NCBI RefSeq assembly: GCF_024834075.1
Contig: NZ_JANUXR010000010.1
Coordinates: forward strand, 60,922-124,921
Origin: Corynebacterium sp. HS2168-gen11
Lineage (GTDB): Bacteria; Actinomycetota; Actinomycetes; Mycobacteriales; Mycobacteriaceae
DNA length: 64,000 nt
Direction: 5' to 3'
The notes beneath the pieces are model-generated. The model worked only from the letters and a program-made list of their open reading frames with translations, was not told the origin of the DNA and made no database searches. Each line of letters begins with the position of its first letter. Within the stretch, counting starts at the first letter, position 1. The translations under genes and the position numbers were made by a program. Shown piece after piece: positions 50,489 to 58,586 of the stretch.

Positions 50489-50518
50489 GGTGGGTGGTGG
50501 AACCAACCAAAGATAAGA

Positions 50519-50785
50519 CTATTTCCGTTCTTTGAGGTTCAGTACAGCTTGATGGATGGTAGTTCCTGGATTGTCTAGACGATACTGCTTAACTTCCTGC
50601 GGAGTGGGAATATCGGCTGCATTGGCCGCCCCCGTCTTTGCTTCGGGGGAAAACCTCGGGAACCAGAAAATGAGCGTTGCCGCCAGTGAGCATCCCGAGG
50701 CAATGAGGTACTCTCCTGTGAATCCGAATAATAAAGCTGCGATGAGTAATAGGAATCCGCTGCTTAGGGTGAGTATCTTCTTCAC
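50519..50785 (-). CDS. Small membrane protein, unknown function
   Basis: 88-residue protein with two adjacent hydrophobic segments (residues 4-22 and 26-44) and a short hydrophilic tail that includes EVKQYRLDNPGTTIHQAV. It starts with GTG 34 nt after the frameshifted secreted-protein gene and ends just before a minus-strand terminator, so the two form one unit. The tail resembles small corynebacterial membrane proteins that I recall beside secreted proteins, but I cannot name the family. Function unknown. Confidence 0.6.
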   Translation of the reverse strand: MKKILTLSSGFLLLIAALLFGFTGEYLIASGCSLAATLIFWFPRFSPEAKTGAANAADIPTPQEVKQYRLDNPGTTIHQAVLNLKERK

Positions 50786-50819
50786 TATTTCACTCCCATT
50801 CTAAGTAGATGTATAAGGA

Positions 50820-51343
50820 TTAGTTGAAGCATTCGTTGCGGATGCTGGTAATGCCGAAGAATTCTCCAACCAGTGTGGCCAGGGCAGCACCAGCTTCGTG
50901 CATCTTTTCGTAGGAGAAGCTGGCACCCCACATGAGTTGAACGGTGTGCTTAACTCCTCCAAGGTCCCTGATGAGACGCTTGATCTTGAGAATCTTTGAA
51001 GCACCAACAAGGTTGGTTTCAAGGAATAGGGGGGGGGCGGCAGTGCAACCCGGAATGCTTGAGCGGACGGATATTGTTTGATGTTCCTTGATCCACTTTT
51101 GGATCACTTCGTCTCCCTGTTGTAGAACGCTATCCGGGATGGAGTTGATATGAGTTCAAGCGCTTGCTCGAAGTCGTCAGCTTCATTGGCTAGTGCTGGG
51201 TCTTTGATAGTTTGTAGATTTTGGATGACGGCGTTTGGTTGTAGTTGTGTGGTTTCTTCCGCGTGAGCAATGTGCATGCCTGCGAACGGAATTGTTATCG
51301 CCAGGGTAACTGACACAAGGTTGGTGGTGAGTTTCTTATTCAT
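50820..51343 (-). pseudogene. Frameshifted small secreted protein gene
   Basis: Two adjacent frames look like halves of one exported protein. The upstream half (start ATG 51343) has a signal peptide (MNKKLTTNLVSVTLAITI, then AHA before EE) and ends at 51104. The downstream frame, read back past its GTG at 51107, continues as INSIPDSVLQQGDEVIQKW and joins the first naturally near 51150 if one base is restored. The C-terminal half (KIKRLIRDLGGVKHTVQLMWGA, ending FFGITSIRNEC) resembles small secreted corynebacterial proteins I recall. It also contains a run of nine C residues (51029-51037 as G). Alternatives: two genes coupled through GTGA, programmed -1 frameshifting, or a sequencing error. Confidence 0.6.
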
Positions 51344-51590
51344 TGTCTGAACGCTCACTCCTTGTGTTAGTTGTGATGACGGATAGGGGGGTAGGTACAG
51401 GGTAACAAAAAGCAAAAAATACTTCTACAAACCTATTTGTATAAACGCCCTTAGTGTACCCATATAGGGGTAAGTTGCGTATGTCTAGATATGTGTCTTG
51501 ATCAGGGCGTGCAGCGCGTGTGGTGGTCTGTCGGTGTGTAGCAGTAAATGAAAGTTGGCAACCAATCCCTGACATAAGCGCCCAGTACAA
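51344..51590. other. Noncoding or degenerate sequence
   Basis: Contains the promoter region of the frameshifted secreted-protein gene on the minus strand and, further out, degenerate coding sequence that could be the rest of the broken HTH gene. Nothing intact is seen. Confidence 0.4.
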
Positions 51591-51821
51591 TCACCGTGCT
51601 GGGAAGCTTTGGTGGTCTTGGTTTCGTTCACTGCTGGTGCGTTGTTGTGGACTAATCCTGGTTTTGGAGTGCAACGATAAACCACGTTCATGGACAATGC
51701 GATATGCCGTTGATAAGGCTATGTGCAATTATGCTGCTATAGATCGTACGGATTCGCCTTGTTGGATCAAGGCCGCATAGTTGAGTAATTTTTCCTCATG
51801 TGGTTTCCAACGTGAATCCAT
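51591..51821 (-). pseudogene. Broken helix-turn-helix protein, possible transposase remnant
   Basis: From ATG 51821 one frame encodes MDSRWKPHEEKLLNYAALIQ and continues through SVRSIAA to an in-frame TAA (51731-51729), then LHIALSTAYRIVHERGLSLH up to a TGA near 51591. If the TAA was originally CAA, the stretch forms a clean helix-turn-helix (SIAAQLHIALSTAYRIV). Further degenerate coding follows in other frames. A short inverted repeat (51823-51831 with 51843-51851) lies just upstream. The element looks like the remains of a transposase or phage-type DNA-binding protein; I cannot name the family. Confidence 0.5.
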
Positions 51822-51822
51822 A

Positions 51823-51851
51823 GAAACACCTTAATTAGAGTGAGGTGTTTC
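51823..51851. repeat. Inverted repeat next to the broken HTH gene
   Basis: GAAACACCT (51823-51831) and AGGTGTTTC (51843-51851), with an 11-nt A/T-rich spacer. This may be the end of a degenerate insertion element or an operator. A weaker CAACTG...CAGTTG pair (51901-51934) lies between it and the bioN end. Confidence 0.45.
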
Positions 51852-51936
51852 CACGGTCACTTGAACTTAAGGTTTTCGAAACCTTTCACAAGTTGCAATG
51901 CAACTGTTGAGCATTTTGCAACAATGAGCAGTTGTA

Positions 51937-52548
51937 TTAAGAACCAACACCGCGCGCATACAGGGCGTCGCCAAGCCCGCGCGCACGACGGATCGCCCGG
52001 ATCATAAATGGGATGCCAAAGGCTTGCAACGATAGCGTTGCACCTCGTGCTCGGCGTGCATCAAGGATCTCGTAAACCATTGCAAGGATTAGTGGTAGTA
52101 ATCGCAATGTCATTGCAACTGTCAGTGTGATTGTCTCAACCGGGAGGCCAAAGCGTGCCAGAGGCCGCAAGAGCGCTTCAACGGCATCAGTCATAGCCTG
52201 CAAAGCGGTGGTTAACGTAATTAGAATTGCCAGACTGATAGCACTGAAAAGTACCAAGGTGAAAATAATTGCTGTGGTACGGTCATGTGCCCACCAGTGG
52301 AACAGGCCGATGAGCAGCACCAACGGCAGTGTAAGGCCGAGTTGTCCCCGCATGATTTTCCAAGGAATTCGGGCAAACACGTAGCAGCCAAGACATGCGA
52401 CGGTGCAGACAAGTGCGATTGGTATTGTGATGGAAACTATACTTGTAATTGCGATATAACTAATCAGTATGAGGATTTTTAGCAATGGTGGCACGCGATG
52501 CACGATCGAATTGCCAGGGACAAATAGCCCCATTGGTACCGTACGCAT
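51937..52548 (-). CDS. bioN: Biotin ECF transporter transmembrane protein BioN
   Basis: EcfT-type scaffold subunit (203 aa) of the biotin energy-coupling-factor transporter; couples ATP hydrolysis by BioM to substrate capture by BioY. It has about four or five hydrophobic segments and the coupling motifs with Ala-Arg-Gly: DARRARGATLSL and RRARGLGDALYARG at the C-terminus. Its ATG overlaps the bioM stop by one base (TAATG). Third gene of the reverse-strand bioY-bioM-bioN operon. Confidence 0.93.
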   Translation of the reverse strand: MRTVPMGLFVPGNSIVHRVPPLLKILILISYIAITSIVSITIPIALVCTVACLGCYVFARIPWKIMRGQLGLTLPLVLLIGLFHWWAHDRTTAIIFTLVLFSAISLAILITLTTALQAMTDAVEALLRPLARFGLPVETITLTVAMTLRLLPLILAMVYEILDARRARGATLSLQAFGIPFMIRAIRRARGLGDALYARGVGS

Positions 52549-53240
52549 TATCGGCCACCTGAGATAAAGGAGTTTTGATAAAACCTGATCACTTCATGCG
52601 GCATGCCGTCGGCTGCGATGTGATGGTTATCAATGCACAGGATACGGTCAAACCCGCGTAAAAACTCAAGGTCATGGCTAACCACAATTAATTGTTGCGA
52701 CAGATTTGCAAAAATATCTTGCAAATATAAGCGATTGCCAAGGTCAAGCAGGGTAGTGGGTTCATCGGCAATGATAATTTCAGGCTCTAACGCCAGCACA
52801 GAAGCTAATGCAAGCAGCTGTTTTTCCCCGCCGGAAAGCAGATGCGGTGACTGATTGTTGTGTTGTGCAAGATGAAATTGCTCTAATATGCGCTCAGCAG
52901 CTTGACGACGCTGTCCTCGAGGAATTTTTCGCTGTTTGAGAGAAAACATGACGTCGTCAAGCACTGTCGGCATAATAATTTGGTTTTCGGCATCCGAAAA
53001 GATAAAACCCACCTGTTGGCGAATCTGTTTTGCCTGCTTTGCGACGTCCTTACCAAGCACTTCCACGGTGCCTGACGTCGGCCTGGTCAGTCCGTTGATC
53101 ATGCGAATGAAACTCGATTTACCGCCACCATTTCGGCCGATAATACCGATACGTGGTTCATTAAGTTCGATGGAAATATTATCCAGAATCAGACGTTGAT
53201 CATATTGCAAGCACACATGTTCAAAACGGATCTGACTCAT
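52548..53240 (-). CDS. bioM: Biotin ECF transporter ATPase BioM
   Basis: ABC-type ATPase (230 aa) that powers biotin uptake. Walker A GRNGGGKSS, Q-loop VGFIFSDAENQ, signature LLSGGEKQLLALAS, Walker B EIIIADEPT. The open frame runs back to 53327, but the ATG at 53240 has a GAAAGG ribosome binding site and gives the normal N-terminus (MSQIRFEHVCLQYD). It lies 96 nt after bioY. Two copies of the repeated word (GCTTGACGACG 52900-52910 and CGTCGTCAAGC 52952-52962) lie in this gene. Confidence 0.94.
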   Translation of the reverse strand: MSQIRFEHVCLQYDQRLILDNISIELNEPRIGIIGRNGGGKSSFIRMINGLTRPTSGTVEVLGKDVAKQAKQIRQQVGFIFSDAENQIIMPTVLDDVMFSLKQRKIPRGQRRQAAERILEQFHLAQHNNQSPHLLSGGEKQLLALASVLALEPEIIIADEPTTLLDLGNRLYLQDIFANLSQQLIVVSHDLEFLRGFDRILCIDNHHIAADGMPHEVIRFYQNSFISGGR

Positions 53241-53336
53241 CGATGACCTTTCTGGTGAAGTGCTTGGTATCGCGGGGCTGATTGATTTCAGTTGCGGTTG
53301 CGTGCGGTGGTTGGCTGGAGTGCGCACAGGGTGCAG

Positions 53337-53921
53337 CTACTGGGTGCGAGTGCCTGCGCGCAAGTCAGGAAATGCAGCGTGAACAGCTGCTGCTATCAGC
53401 ACAACGCCGACAAGTTTGATGATATCAATAGGAATAAAAGGTGTTTGCGCAACCAACGCGGATTGAAGATCCATGCCAGCGCGAATGATTAAGCCAATAA
53501 TTCCGAAACCATACTGGGCAAGAAGTCCAAGCACACCACCGGTTGATAAAAATGCCACCAGCTTTGCTTTACTCGCGCCGATTGGTGCCAAATATGCAAC
53601 GGTACCTGCAAGGAGTGGCGCAAAAATATAGCCAACTAAGTATCCAACTGTTGGTCCAGCAATCGCTGCCAAGGTAGAGCGTCCACCTGCAAGGACCGGA
53701 AGTCCCAGCATGCCGATGCCGAGGAAGAGTATTGAGACCAGCAGACCGCGTTTACCGCCTAACACAAGGCCGGCAAGAATAACAGCGGCGTTTTGCAGTA
53801 CAATTGGCACACCTGCGCCACCTACTGGAATAGCAACAAACGCCAAAACGATGATGCAAGCAGCAAATACTGCAATATATGCAAGATCATAAACATTTAC
53901 GCGGGAAGAAGAATTGAACAT
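53337..53921 (-). CDS. bioY: Biotin transporter substrate-binding protein BioY
   Basis: Membrane S-component (194 aa) that binds biotin with high affinity. About six hydrophobic helices, with the family stretches VPIVLQNAAVILAGLVLG, LGLPVLAGGRSTLAAIAGPT and a late LVGVVLIAAAVHAAFP. First gene of the operon. A TACACT -10 ends six bases before the ATG, so the message is leaderless. BioQ-like operators cover the start codon and the promoter. Corynebacteria are usually biotin auxotrophs, so uptake matters. Confidence 0.95.
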   Translation of the reverse strand: MFNSSSRVNVYDLAYIAVFAACIIVLAFVAIPVGGAGVPIVLQNAAVILAGLVLGGKRGLLVSILFLGIGMLGLPVLAGGRSTLAAIAGPTVGYLVGYIFAPLLAGTVAYLAPIGASKAKLVAFLSTGGVLGLLAQYGFGIIGLIIRAGMDLQSALVAQTPFIPIDIIKLVGVVLIAAAVHAAFPDLRAGTRTQ

Positions 53922-53952
53922 GGTTCAAGTGTAGCGGTTGATCAGTGTTCAA
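53914..53952 (-). promoter_or_regulatory. Two BioQ-like operators and leaderless promoter of bioYMN
   Basis: Two palindromes share the arms TTGAAC/GTTCAA with a 3-bp centre. The first, TTGAAC-ATG-GTTCAA (plus-strand reading, 53914-53928), has perfect arms and includes the bioY start codon. The second (53938-53952; minus strand TTGAAC-ACT-GATCAA) has one arm mismatch and lies upstream of the -10 (TACACT, 53933-53928). The BioQ repressor of C. glutamicum is known to bind a TGAAC-N3-GTTAC-type motif at leaderless bio promoters, which this closely matches. Confidence 0.75.
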
Positions 53953-54019
53953 GAAAAGAGTTCTTGGAAAAATTATAGGTGTGAGCATGTAAAAGATGAT
54001 CTTTGGGGGAGTGCTGGCA

Positions 54020-54031
54020 TAGACTGGCACA
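54020..54031 (+). promoter_or_regulatory. Leaderless promoter of the DUF3046 gene
   Basis: TAGACT (54020-54025) ends six bases before the ATG at 54032; no ribosome binding site. Confidence 0.55.
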
Positions 54032-54238
54032 ATGCGTATGACGGAATTTGATCGCCTTGTGACTGACGAATTTGGACGTTTGCAAGGCACGTGGATGTTG
54101 GACTCGCATGTGTTGTTGTCGCTGAATATGACGGCAGCTCAGGCGCTGGAAGCTGGCATTGATCCAAGTGGTGTCTGGCGTGCGATCTGTGAAGAGTTTC
54201 GAATTCCAATCGAACGCGAATTTGGAAACGATCTCTAA
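54032..54238 (+). CDS. DUF3046 family protein
   Basis: Small conserved actinobacterial protein (68 aa) typically encoded just upstream of recA. The pattern MTEFDRLVTDEFGRLQGTWM, followed by HVLLSLNMTAAQALEAGIDP and WRAICEEF, fits the whole length of DUF3046. Function unknown; it has no signal or membrane segment. The start may be ATG 54032 or 54038; the leaderless promoter favours 54032. Confidence 0.88.
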   Translation: MRMTEFDRLVTDEFGRLQGTWMLDSHVLLSLNMTAAQALEAGIDPSGVWRAICEEFRIPIEREFGNDL

Positions 54239-54293
54239 ACCGCAGTTCGGCGCCAATATTGTAGCTATTTTCACACTATTTTTCACTTTTCTT

Positions 54294-54309
54294 TCGAACA
54301 TATGTGCGT
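54294..54309 (+). promoter_or_regulatory. LexA box in the recA promoter
   Basis: TCGAACATATGTGCGT matches the corynebacterial SOS box TCGAA(A/C)A-NN-TGTTCGA at 12 of its 14 defined positions. It lies just upstream of a TATGAT -10 (54311-54316), about 170 bp before recA, as expected for LexA repression of recA. Confidence 0.75.
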
Positions 54310-54476
54310 GTATGATAGTAGCAAGGAAAAGATGTCGTCTACTATAGTCAGTGACGAACAAGACATATTGGCAGGGAACCAAATTGCTCGCGAAATCGTC
54401 TATATACAGAGAAGGACGAAACACTTGTCGTTTTCTAATTTGGTTGTCTCAAGCATATAAAAGGAAGTAGTAAATC

Positions 54477-55586
54477 ATGGCAGCGAAAAAATCATCAAAA
54501 TCAGTATCAGCCGCAGTCGGCAATGATCGGCAAAAAGCACTCGATGCTGCATTAGCAATGATTGAAAAAGATTTCGGCAAAGGCGCAGTCATGCGGCTTG
54601 GCGACGACAATCGCCCGCCAATTCAAGTCATTTCATCAGGTAATACTGCTATTGACGTGGCATTAGGCATTGGTGGTTTCCCACGCGGTCGAATTGTTGA
54701 GATCTATGGTCCAGAATCTTCTGGTAAAACCACTGTGGCACTCCATGCAATCGCGCAAGCTCAAAAAGCTGGTGGTATCGCCGCGTTTATCGATGCAGAA
54801 CATGCACTGGATCCAGAATACGCACGTAAACTTGGCGTTGACACCGATGCATTATTAGTTTCGCAACCAGATCATGGTGAACAGGCTCTTGAAATCGCAG
54901 ATATGCTTGTCCGCTCAGGCGCGATCGATTTAATAGTGATCGACTCTGTGGCCGCTTTGACACCAAAGGCTGAAATCGAAGGCGAAATGGGTGACTCACA
55001 CGTTGGTTTGCAAGCTCGCTTGATGAGCCAAGCGCTGCGCAAGATGACCGGTGCGCTATATAACTCTGGTACTACCGCAATCTTTATTAACCAGTTGCGT
55101 GAAAAGATCGGCGTGATGTTCGGCTCGCCTGAAACTACCACCGGCGGTAAAGCATTGAAATTCTACGCTTCTGTTCGTTGCGATGTTCGTCGAATTCAAA
55201 CTTTAAAAGATGGGCAAGATGCAGTTGGAAACCGTACCAAGCTAAAGGTTGTGAAAAATAAGGTATCTCCACCATTTAAAGTTGCCGAGTTTGACATTAT
55301 CTATGGCGAAGGCATTTCTCGTGAATCATCGTTAATCGACATGGGTGTGGACAATGGCATTATTAAAAAGTCTGGCTCGTGGTTTACCTATGATGGCGAA
55401 CAGCTTGGTCAAGGTAAAGAAAAAGTGCGTCTGCATCTGAAAAACACACCAGCTTTGGCAGATGAAATCGAGCAAAAGATCCTCAAGAAACTCGGCATCG
55501 GTGAATATGCTAACGCTGAGGATGAATTAACCGACGACTTGGTTGATCTTGTGCCAAATGTCGACTTCGATGATGACGAATCCTAA
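54477..55586 (+). CDS. recA: Recombinase RecA
   Basis: Central protein of homologous recombination and SOS induction (369 aa). Walker [10 protein letters not shown] near residue 80, Walker [14 protein letters not shown]1/L2 regions with [22 protein letters not shown] and [22 protein letters not shown]. The C-terminal tail is acidic ([13 protein letters not shown]). The ATG has AAAAGGAAG upstream. A LexA box lies about 170 bp upstream. The end overlaps the start of recX. Confidence 0.99.
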   Translation: MAAKKSSKSVSAAVGNDRQKALDAALAMIEKDFGKGAVMRLGDDNRPPIQVISSGNTAIDVALGIGGFPRGRIVEIYGPESSGKTTVALHAIAQAQKAGGIAAFIDAEHALDPEYARKLGVDTDALLVSQPDHGEQALEIADMLVRSGAIDLIVIDSVAALTPKAEIEGEMGDSHVGLQARLMSQALRKMTGALYNSGTTAIFINQLREKIGVMFGSPETTTGGKALKFYASVRCDVRRIQTLKDGQDAVGNRTKLKVVKNKVSPPFKVAEFDIIYGEGISRESSLIDMGVDNGIIKKSGSWFTYDGEQLGQGKEKVRLHLKNTPALADEIEQKILKKLGIGEYANAEDELTDDLVDLVPNVDFDDDES

Positions 55587-56172
55587 CAACCAACAGTCAC
55601 AGCAATCGAAACTCGAATTAGCTCGAAAAGTACTTGAGGATTATCAGCAACACGGTGGTGATCTTTTCGATTCAGCCTTAGAAGAAGAGAAAGCCAAAGT
55701 TCGCCGCCGTGCGTTGCTGTTATTAGAACAGCGTGGTCGATCATGCTATGAACTCAAGCAGCGTTTACTCGCACTTGAGTTTCCAGAAAACATCATCGAC
55801 CTAGTAATCGATGATCTCAAACGCTGCCACTTGCTTGACGACGCTCAATTCGCCATCGAATGGGTCAAACAACGTCACGAACGACGTTCCAAAACCCGAG
55901 TAGTGCTCGATCAAGAACTCAAAGAAAAAGGTATTGGCGCAGCACTACGGGCACAAGCCCTCGAGCACATTGACGACGAATCAGAATTTGAAAAAGCACG
56001 AGCCCTAGCAGCAAAGAAACTTCGAACTGTTCGAACAGTGCCACACGACTACGCGGAAAAAGAAAAAATCTTAAGACGCGTCATTGGCATGCTTGCCAGA
56101 CGCGGATTTCCCCAATCGATGAGCTATCGCGTGGCGCAAGAAGCACTGGCAGAACGTCTCGAAGAATTATAG
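55573..56172 (+). CDS. recX: Regulatory protein RecX
   Basis: Inhibitor and modulator of RecA filaments (199 aa), rich in charged helical repeats typical of Rec[25 protein letters not shown], then [29 protein letters not shown]. The start ATG (55573; a second at 55570) lies within the 3' end of recA, so the two are translationally coupled. One copy of GCTTGACGACG lies at 55833-55843. In C. glutamicum I recall the glutamate uptake genes gluABCD between recX and miaB; here miaB follows after only 26 bp. Confidence 0.94.
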   Translation: MTNPNNQQSQQSKLELARKVLEDYQQHGGDLFDSALEEEKAKVRRRALLLLEQRGRSCYELKQRLLALEFPENIIDLVIDDLKRCHLLDDAQFAIEWVKQRHERRSKTRVVLDQELKEKGIGAALRAQALEHIDDESEFEKARALAAKKLRTVRTVPHDYAEKEKILRRVIGMLARRGFPQSMSYRVAQEALAERLEEL

Positions 56173-56198
56173 GCAGAAAGGGATGAAGAATCACTGCT

Positions 56199-57854
56199 AT
56201 GCAGGACGAAACGATGCGGCATCGTACTCAGGTTGGGCAAACTATGGCCAGCAAGCTAGAATTACCCTCCGTGTCTGCACCTTCTTTTGAATATACTGAA
56301 ACTCCTTCTCCTGCACGTAATAGCCAAGCCAATGGTCGCACTTATGAAGTGCGCACTTTTGGCTGCCAAATGAACGTCCATGATTCTGAACGTTTATCCG
56401 GATTGCTCGAAGATGCAGGTTACCGCCCAGCTGAAGAAGGGCAACAACCTGACCTAGTTGTGTTCAATACCTGTGCTGTGCGTGAAAACGCCGACAAAAG
56501 GTTATATGGCACCCTCGGCAGTTTGCTCAGTGTGAAAAAGAACCACCCAGGAATGCAGATCGCAGTTGGTGGCTGCTTAGCACAAAAAGACAAAGATACC
56601 GTGGTGAAAAAAGCACCATGGGTTGACGTTGTCTTTGGCACGCACAACATGGGTTCATTACCAGCGTTGCTCGATCGTGCCCAGCATAATCGCAAAGCAC
56701 AAGTCGAAATTGTTGATTCCCTAGAACAATTTCCGTCAGTACTTCCAGCAAAACGTGAATCTGCCTATGCCGGTTGGGTTTCTGTGTCCGTTGGTTGTAA
56801 CAACACTTGTACTTTTTGTATTGTCCCTTCACTGCGAGGCAAGGAGGTTGATCGGCGGCCAGGTGATATTTTGGCAGAAGTGCAAGCCCTGGTTGATCAA
56901 GGGGTGAGTGAAGTTACGCTTCTAGGTCAAAATGTTAATGCCTATGGTGTGAACTTCGCAGATCCAAACATTGAACGAGATCGCAGCGCTTTTTCGAAAC
57001 TGCTTCGCGCCTGCGGAGAAATTGAAGGGCTCGAACGACTCCGCTTTACCTCGCCACACCCTGCAGAATTTACCTCCGATGTCATTGATGCAATGGCGGA
57101 AACCCCAACTATTTGCCCACAATTGCACATGCCATTGCAATCTGGCAGCGACAAGGTACTCAAGGAAATGCGTCGCAGCTACAGATCAAAGAAGTTCCTT
57201 GGCATTTTGGAAGAAGTGCGCCAAAAGTTACCACATGCTGCCATTACGACAGATATTATTGTTGGTTTCCCAGGAGAAACAGAAGAAGACTTCCAAGCAA
57301 CTCTGGATGTCGTACGTCAAGCACGTTTCAGCTCTGCTTATACCTTCCAATACTCACCACGACCTGGAACACCTGCAGCGGAATACGAACAGCAAATACC
57401 AAAAGAAGTGGTGCAGGAACGCTACGAACGTCTGATCGCAGTACAAGAAGAAGTTTCGCTTGACGAAAACCAAAAACTCATTGGTACAACTGTAGAATTG
57501 CTAGTTCAAGCAGACGGTGGGCGTAAAAATGATCGTACTCACCGCATGACTGGTCGTGCTCGTGACGGTAGACTTGTACACTTTAAGACCGATCCAGTTG
57601 CTGATGGCGTTATCGATCGAATGATTCGACCAGGTGATGTCATTACCGCAACGATTACAGACGCCAAGCCATATTTCTTAATTGCAGACAGCGGTGTCTT
57701 AAGTCATCGTCGAACCAAAGCCGGAGACATGACAGAAGCAGGGCAAGTGCCAACCACCCAACCTGTAGGAGTTGGACTAGGATTACCACCAGTGGGCAAA
57801 CCAGCCGTAGCGCCTGTTGGCAACACCGGCGGCTGCTGCAGTTCAACCCAATAA
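56199..57854 (+). CDS. miaB: tRNA-2-methylthio-N6-dimethylallyladenosine synthase
   Basis: Radical SAM methylthiotransferase (551 aa) that adds the methylthio group to i6A37 in tRNA, acting after MiaA, encoded 3.5 kb downstream. The N-terminal UPF0004 domain carries the auxiliary-cluster cysteines ([27 protein letters not shown]), the radical SAM motif is CNNTCTFC, and a TRAM domain closes the core. The last 60 residues are a Pro/Gly-rich tail ending in GNTGGCCSS. Start is uncertain: ATG 56199 is used, with ATG 56214 or 56244 also possible. Confidence 0.95.
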   Translation: MQDETMRHRTQVGQTMASKLELPSVSAPSFEYTETPSPARNSQANGRTYEVRTFGCQMNVHDSERLSGLLEDAGYRPAEEGQQPDLVVFNTCAVRENADKRLYGTLGSLLSVKKNHPGMQIAVGGCLAQKDKDTVVKKAPWVDVVFGTHNMGSLPALLDRAQHNRKAQVEIVDSLEQFPSVLPAKRESAYAGWVSVSVGCNNTCTFCIVPSLRGKEVDRRPGDILAEVQALVDQGVSEVTLLGQNVNAYGVNFADPNIERDRSAFSKLLRACGEIEGLERLRFTSPHPAEFTSDVIDAMAETPTICPQLHMPLQSGSDKVLKEMRRSYRSKKFLGILEEVRQKLPHAAITTDIIVGFPGETEEDFQATLDVVRQARFSSAYTFQYSPRPGTPAAEYEQQIPKEVVQERYERLIAVQEEVSLDENQKLIGTTVELLVQADGGRKNDRTHRMTGRARDGRLVHFKTDPVADGVIDRMIRPGDVITATITDAKPYFLIADSGVLSHRRTKAGDMTEAGQVPTTQPVGVGLGLPPVGKPAVAPVGNTGGCCSSTQ

Positions 57855-57944
57855 GGTGCTTGGCACGCAGAGGCTTGGCGCCTGAGATTCAACATTTACT
57901 ATGCAATACGCATTCTATAGAACCACACAAAGGCGAACTTGGTC

Positions 57945-58586
57945 ATGACCGATTCTCAGTTTTCTCACCTCAACGCACAGCAATTAGCAGAGGCAGAACG
58001 TACAGTTGCGCAAAAACTTGTGCTCGATAACTGGGCCATGCTGCTGGTTGCCAGCTGGGTAATCTTCGCAGTAGGACTGTTCCTCCCACACGGTGGACCA
58101 GTCAAAGGCTGGCATGTCCTCACATTCCAATCAGCAAGTCAAGGCCTGCAACTTGGTATCGCTGAAATTGTGTGTGTTGTTTTAGGATTCGCAGGCATCA
58201 TCGTCTGCGGTGGCACTGTATTGGTTACGAAACGCACCGTGTTTGCATACCTCGGTTGGTTGCTGGTGGGTATGGCATTACTCTCTTCTTTATTAGGGCT
58301 TTGGATGCGAATTCAAGACCACGAAAACTCCGGTGCGCCAAGCATCGGTGCAGGCTTTGCCCTTGAAGTACTCGCCATCATTTTGGCTGTGATCGCATTG
58401 ACAGTCTTGGTGCTGAAACGAACCGACGCACAAAAAGAACTTGCCAAACTACGCGCAACCTACGAAAACCTCGACGAAGTAGGCCACGCCCAGCGCGAAG
58501 CCGCTTCCTACAAGCAGACGACCGTCAATCCACTGCTTATCGACGATCGCCGTCAACAAGCAAAGCGTAAACACAACAATACTTAA
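57945..58586 (+). CDS. Conserved membrane protein, unknown function
   Basis: 213-residue protein with four clear hydrophobic segments (about residues 31-50, 72-95, 102-121 and 135-160), flanked by a charged N-terminus and a basic, Gln/Lys/Arg-rich cytoplasmic-looking tail. I recognise the position after miaB as typical for corynebacteria but no functional domain. ATG 57945 is preferred to the TTG at 57939 (AAAGG about 11 nt upstream). The stop codon overlaps, tail to tail, the stop of the GNAT gene (58583-58586). Confidence 0.7.
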   Translation: MTDSQFSHLNAQQLAEAERTVAQKLVLDNWAMLLVASWVIFAVGLFLPHGGPVKGWHVLTFQSASQGLQLGIAEIVCVVLGFAGIIVCGGTVLVTKRTVFAYLGWLLVGMALLSSLLGLWMRIQDHENSGAPSIGAGFALEVLAIILAVIALTVLVLKRTDAQKELAKLRATYENLDEVGHAQREAASYKQTTVNPLLIDDRRQQAKRKHNNT

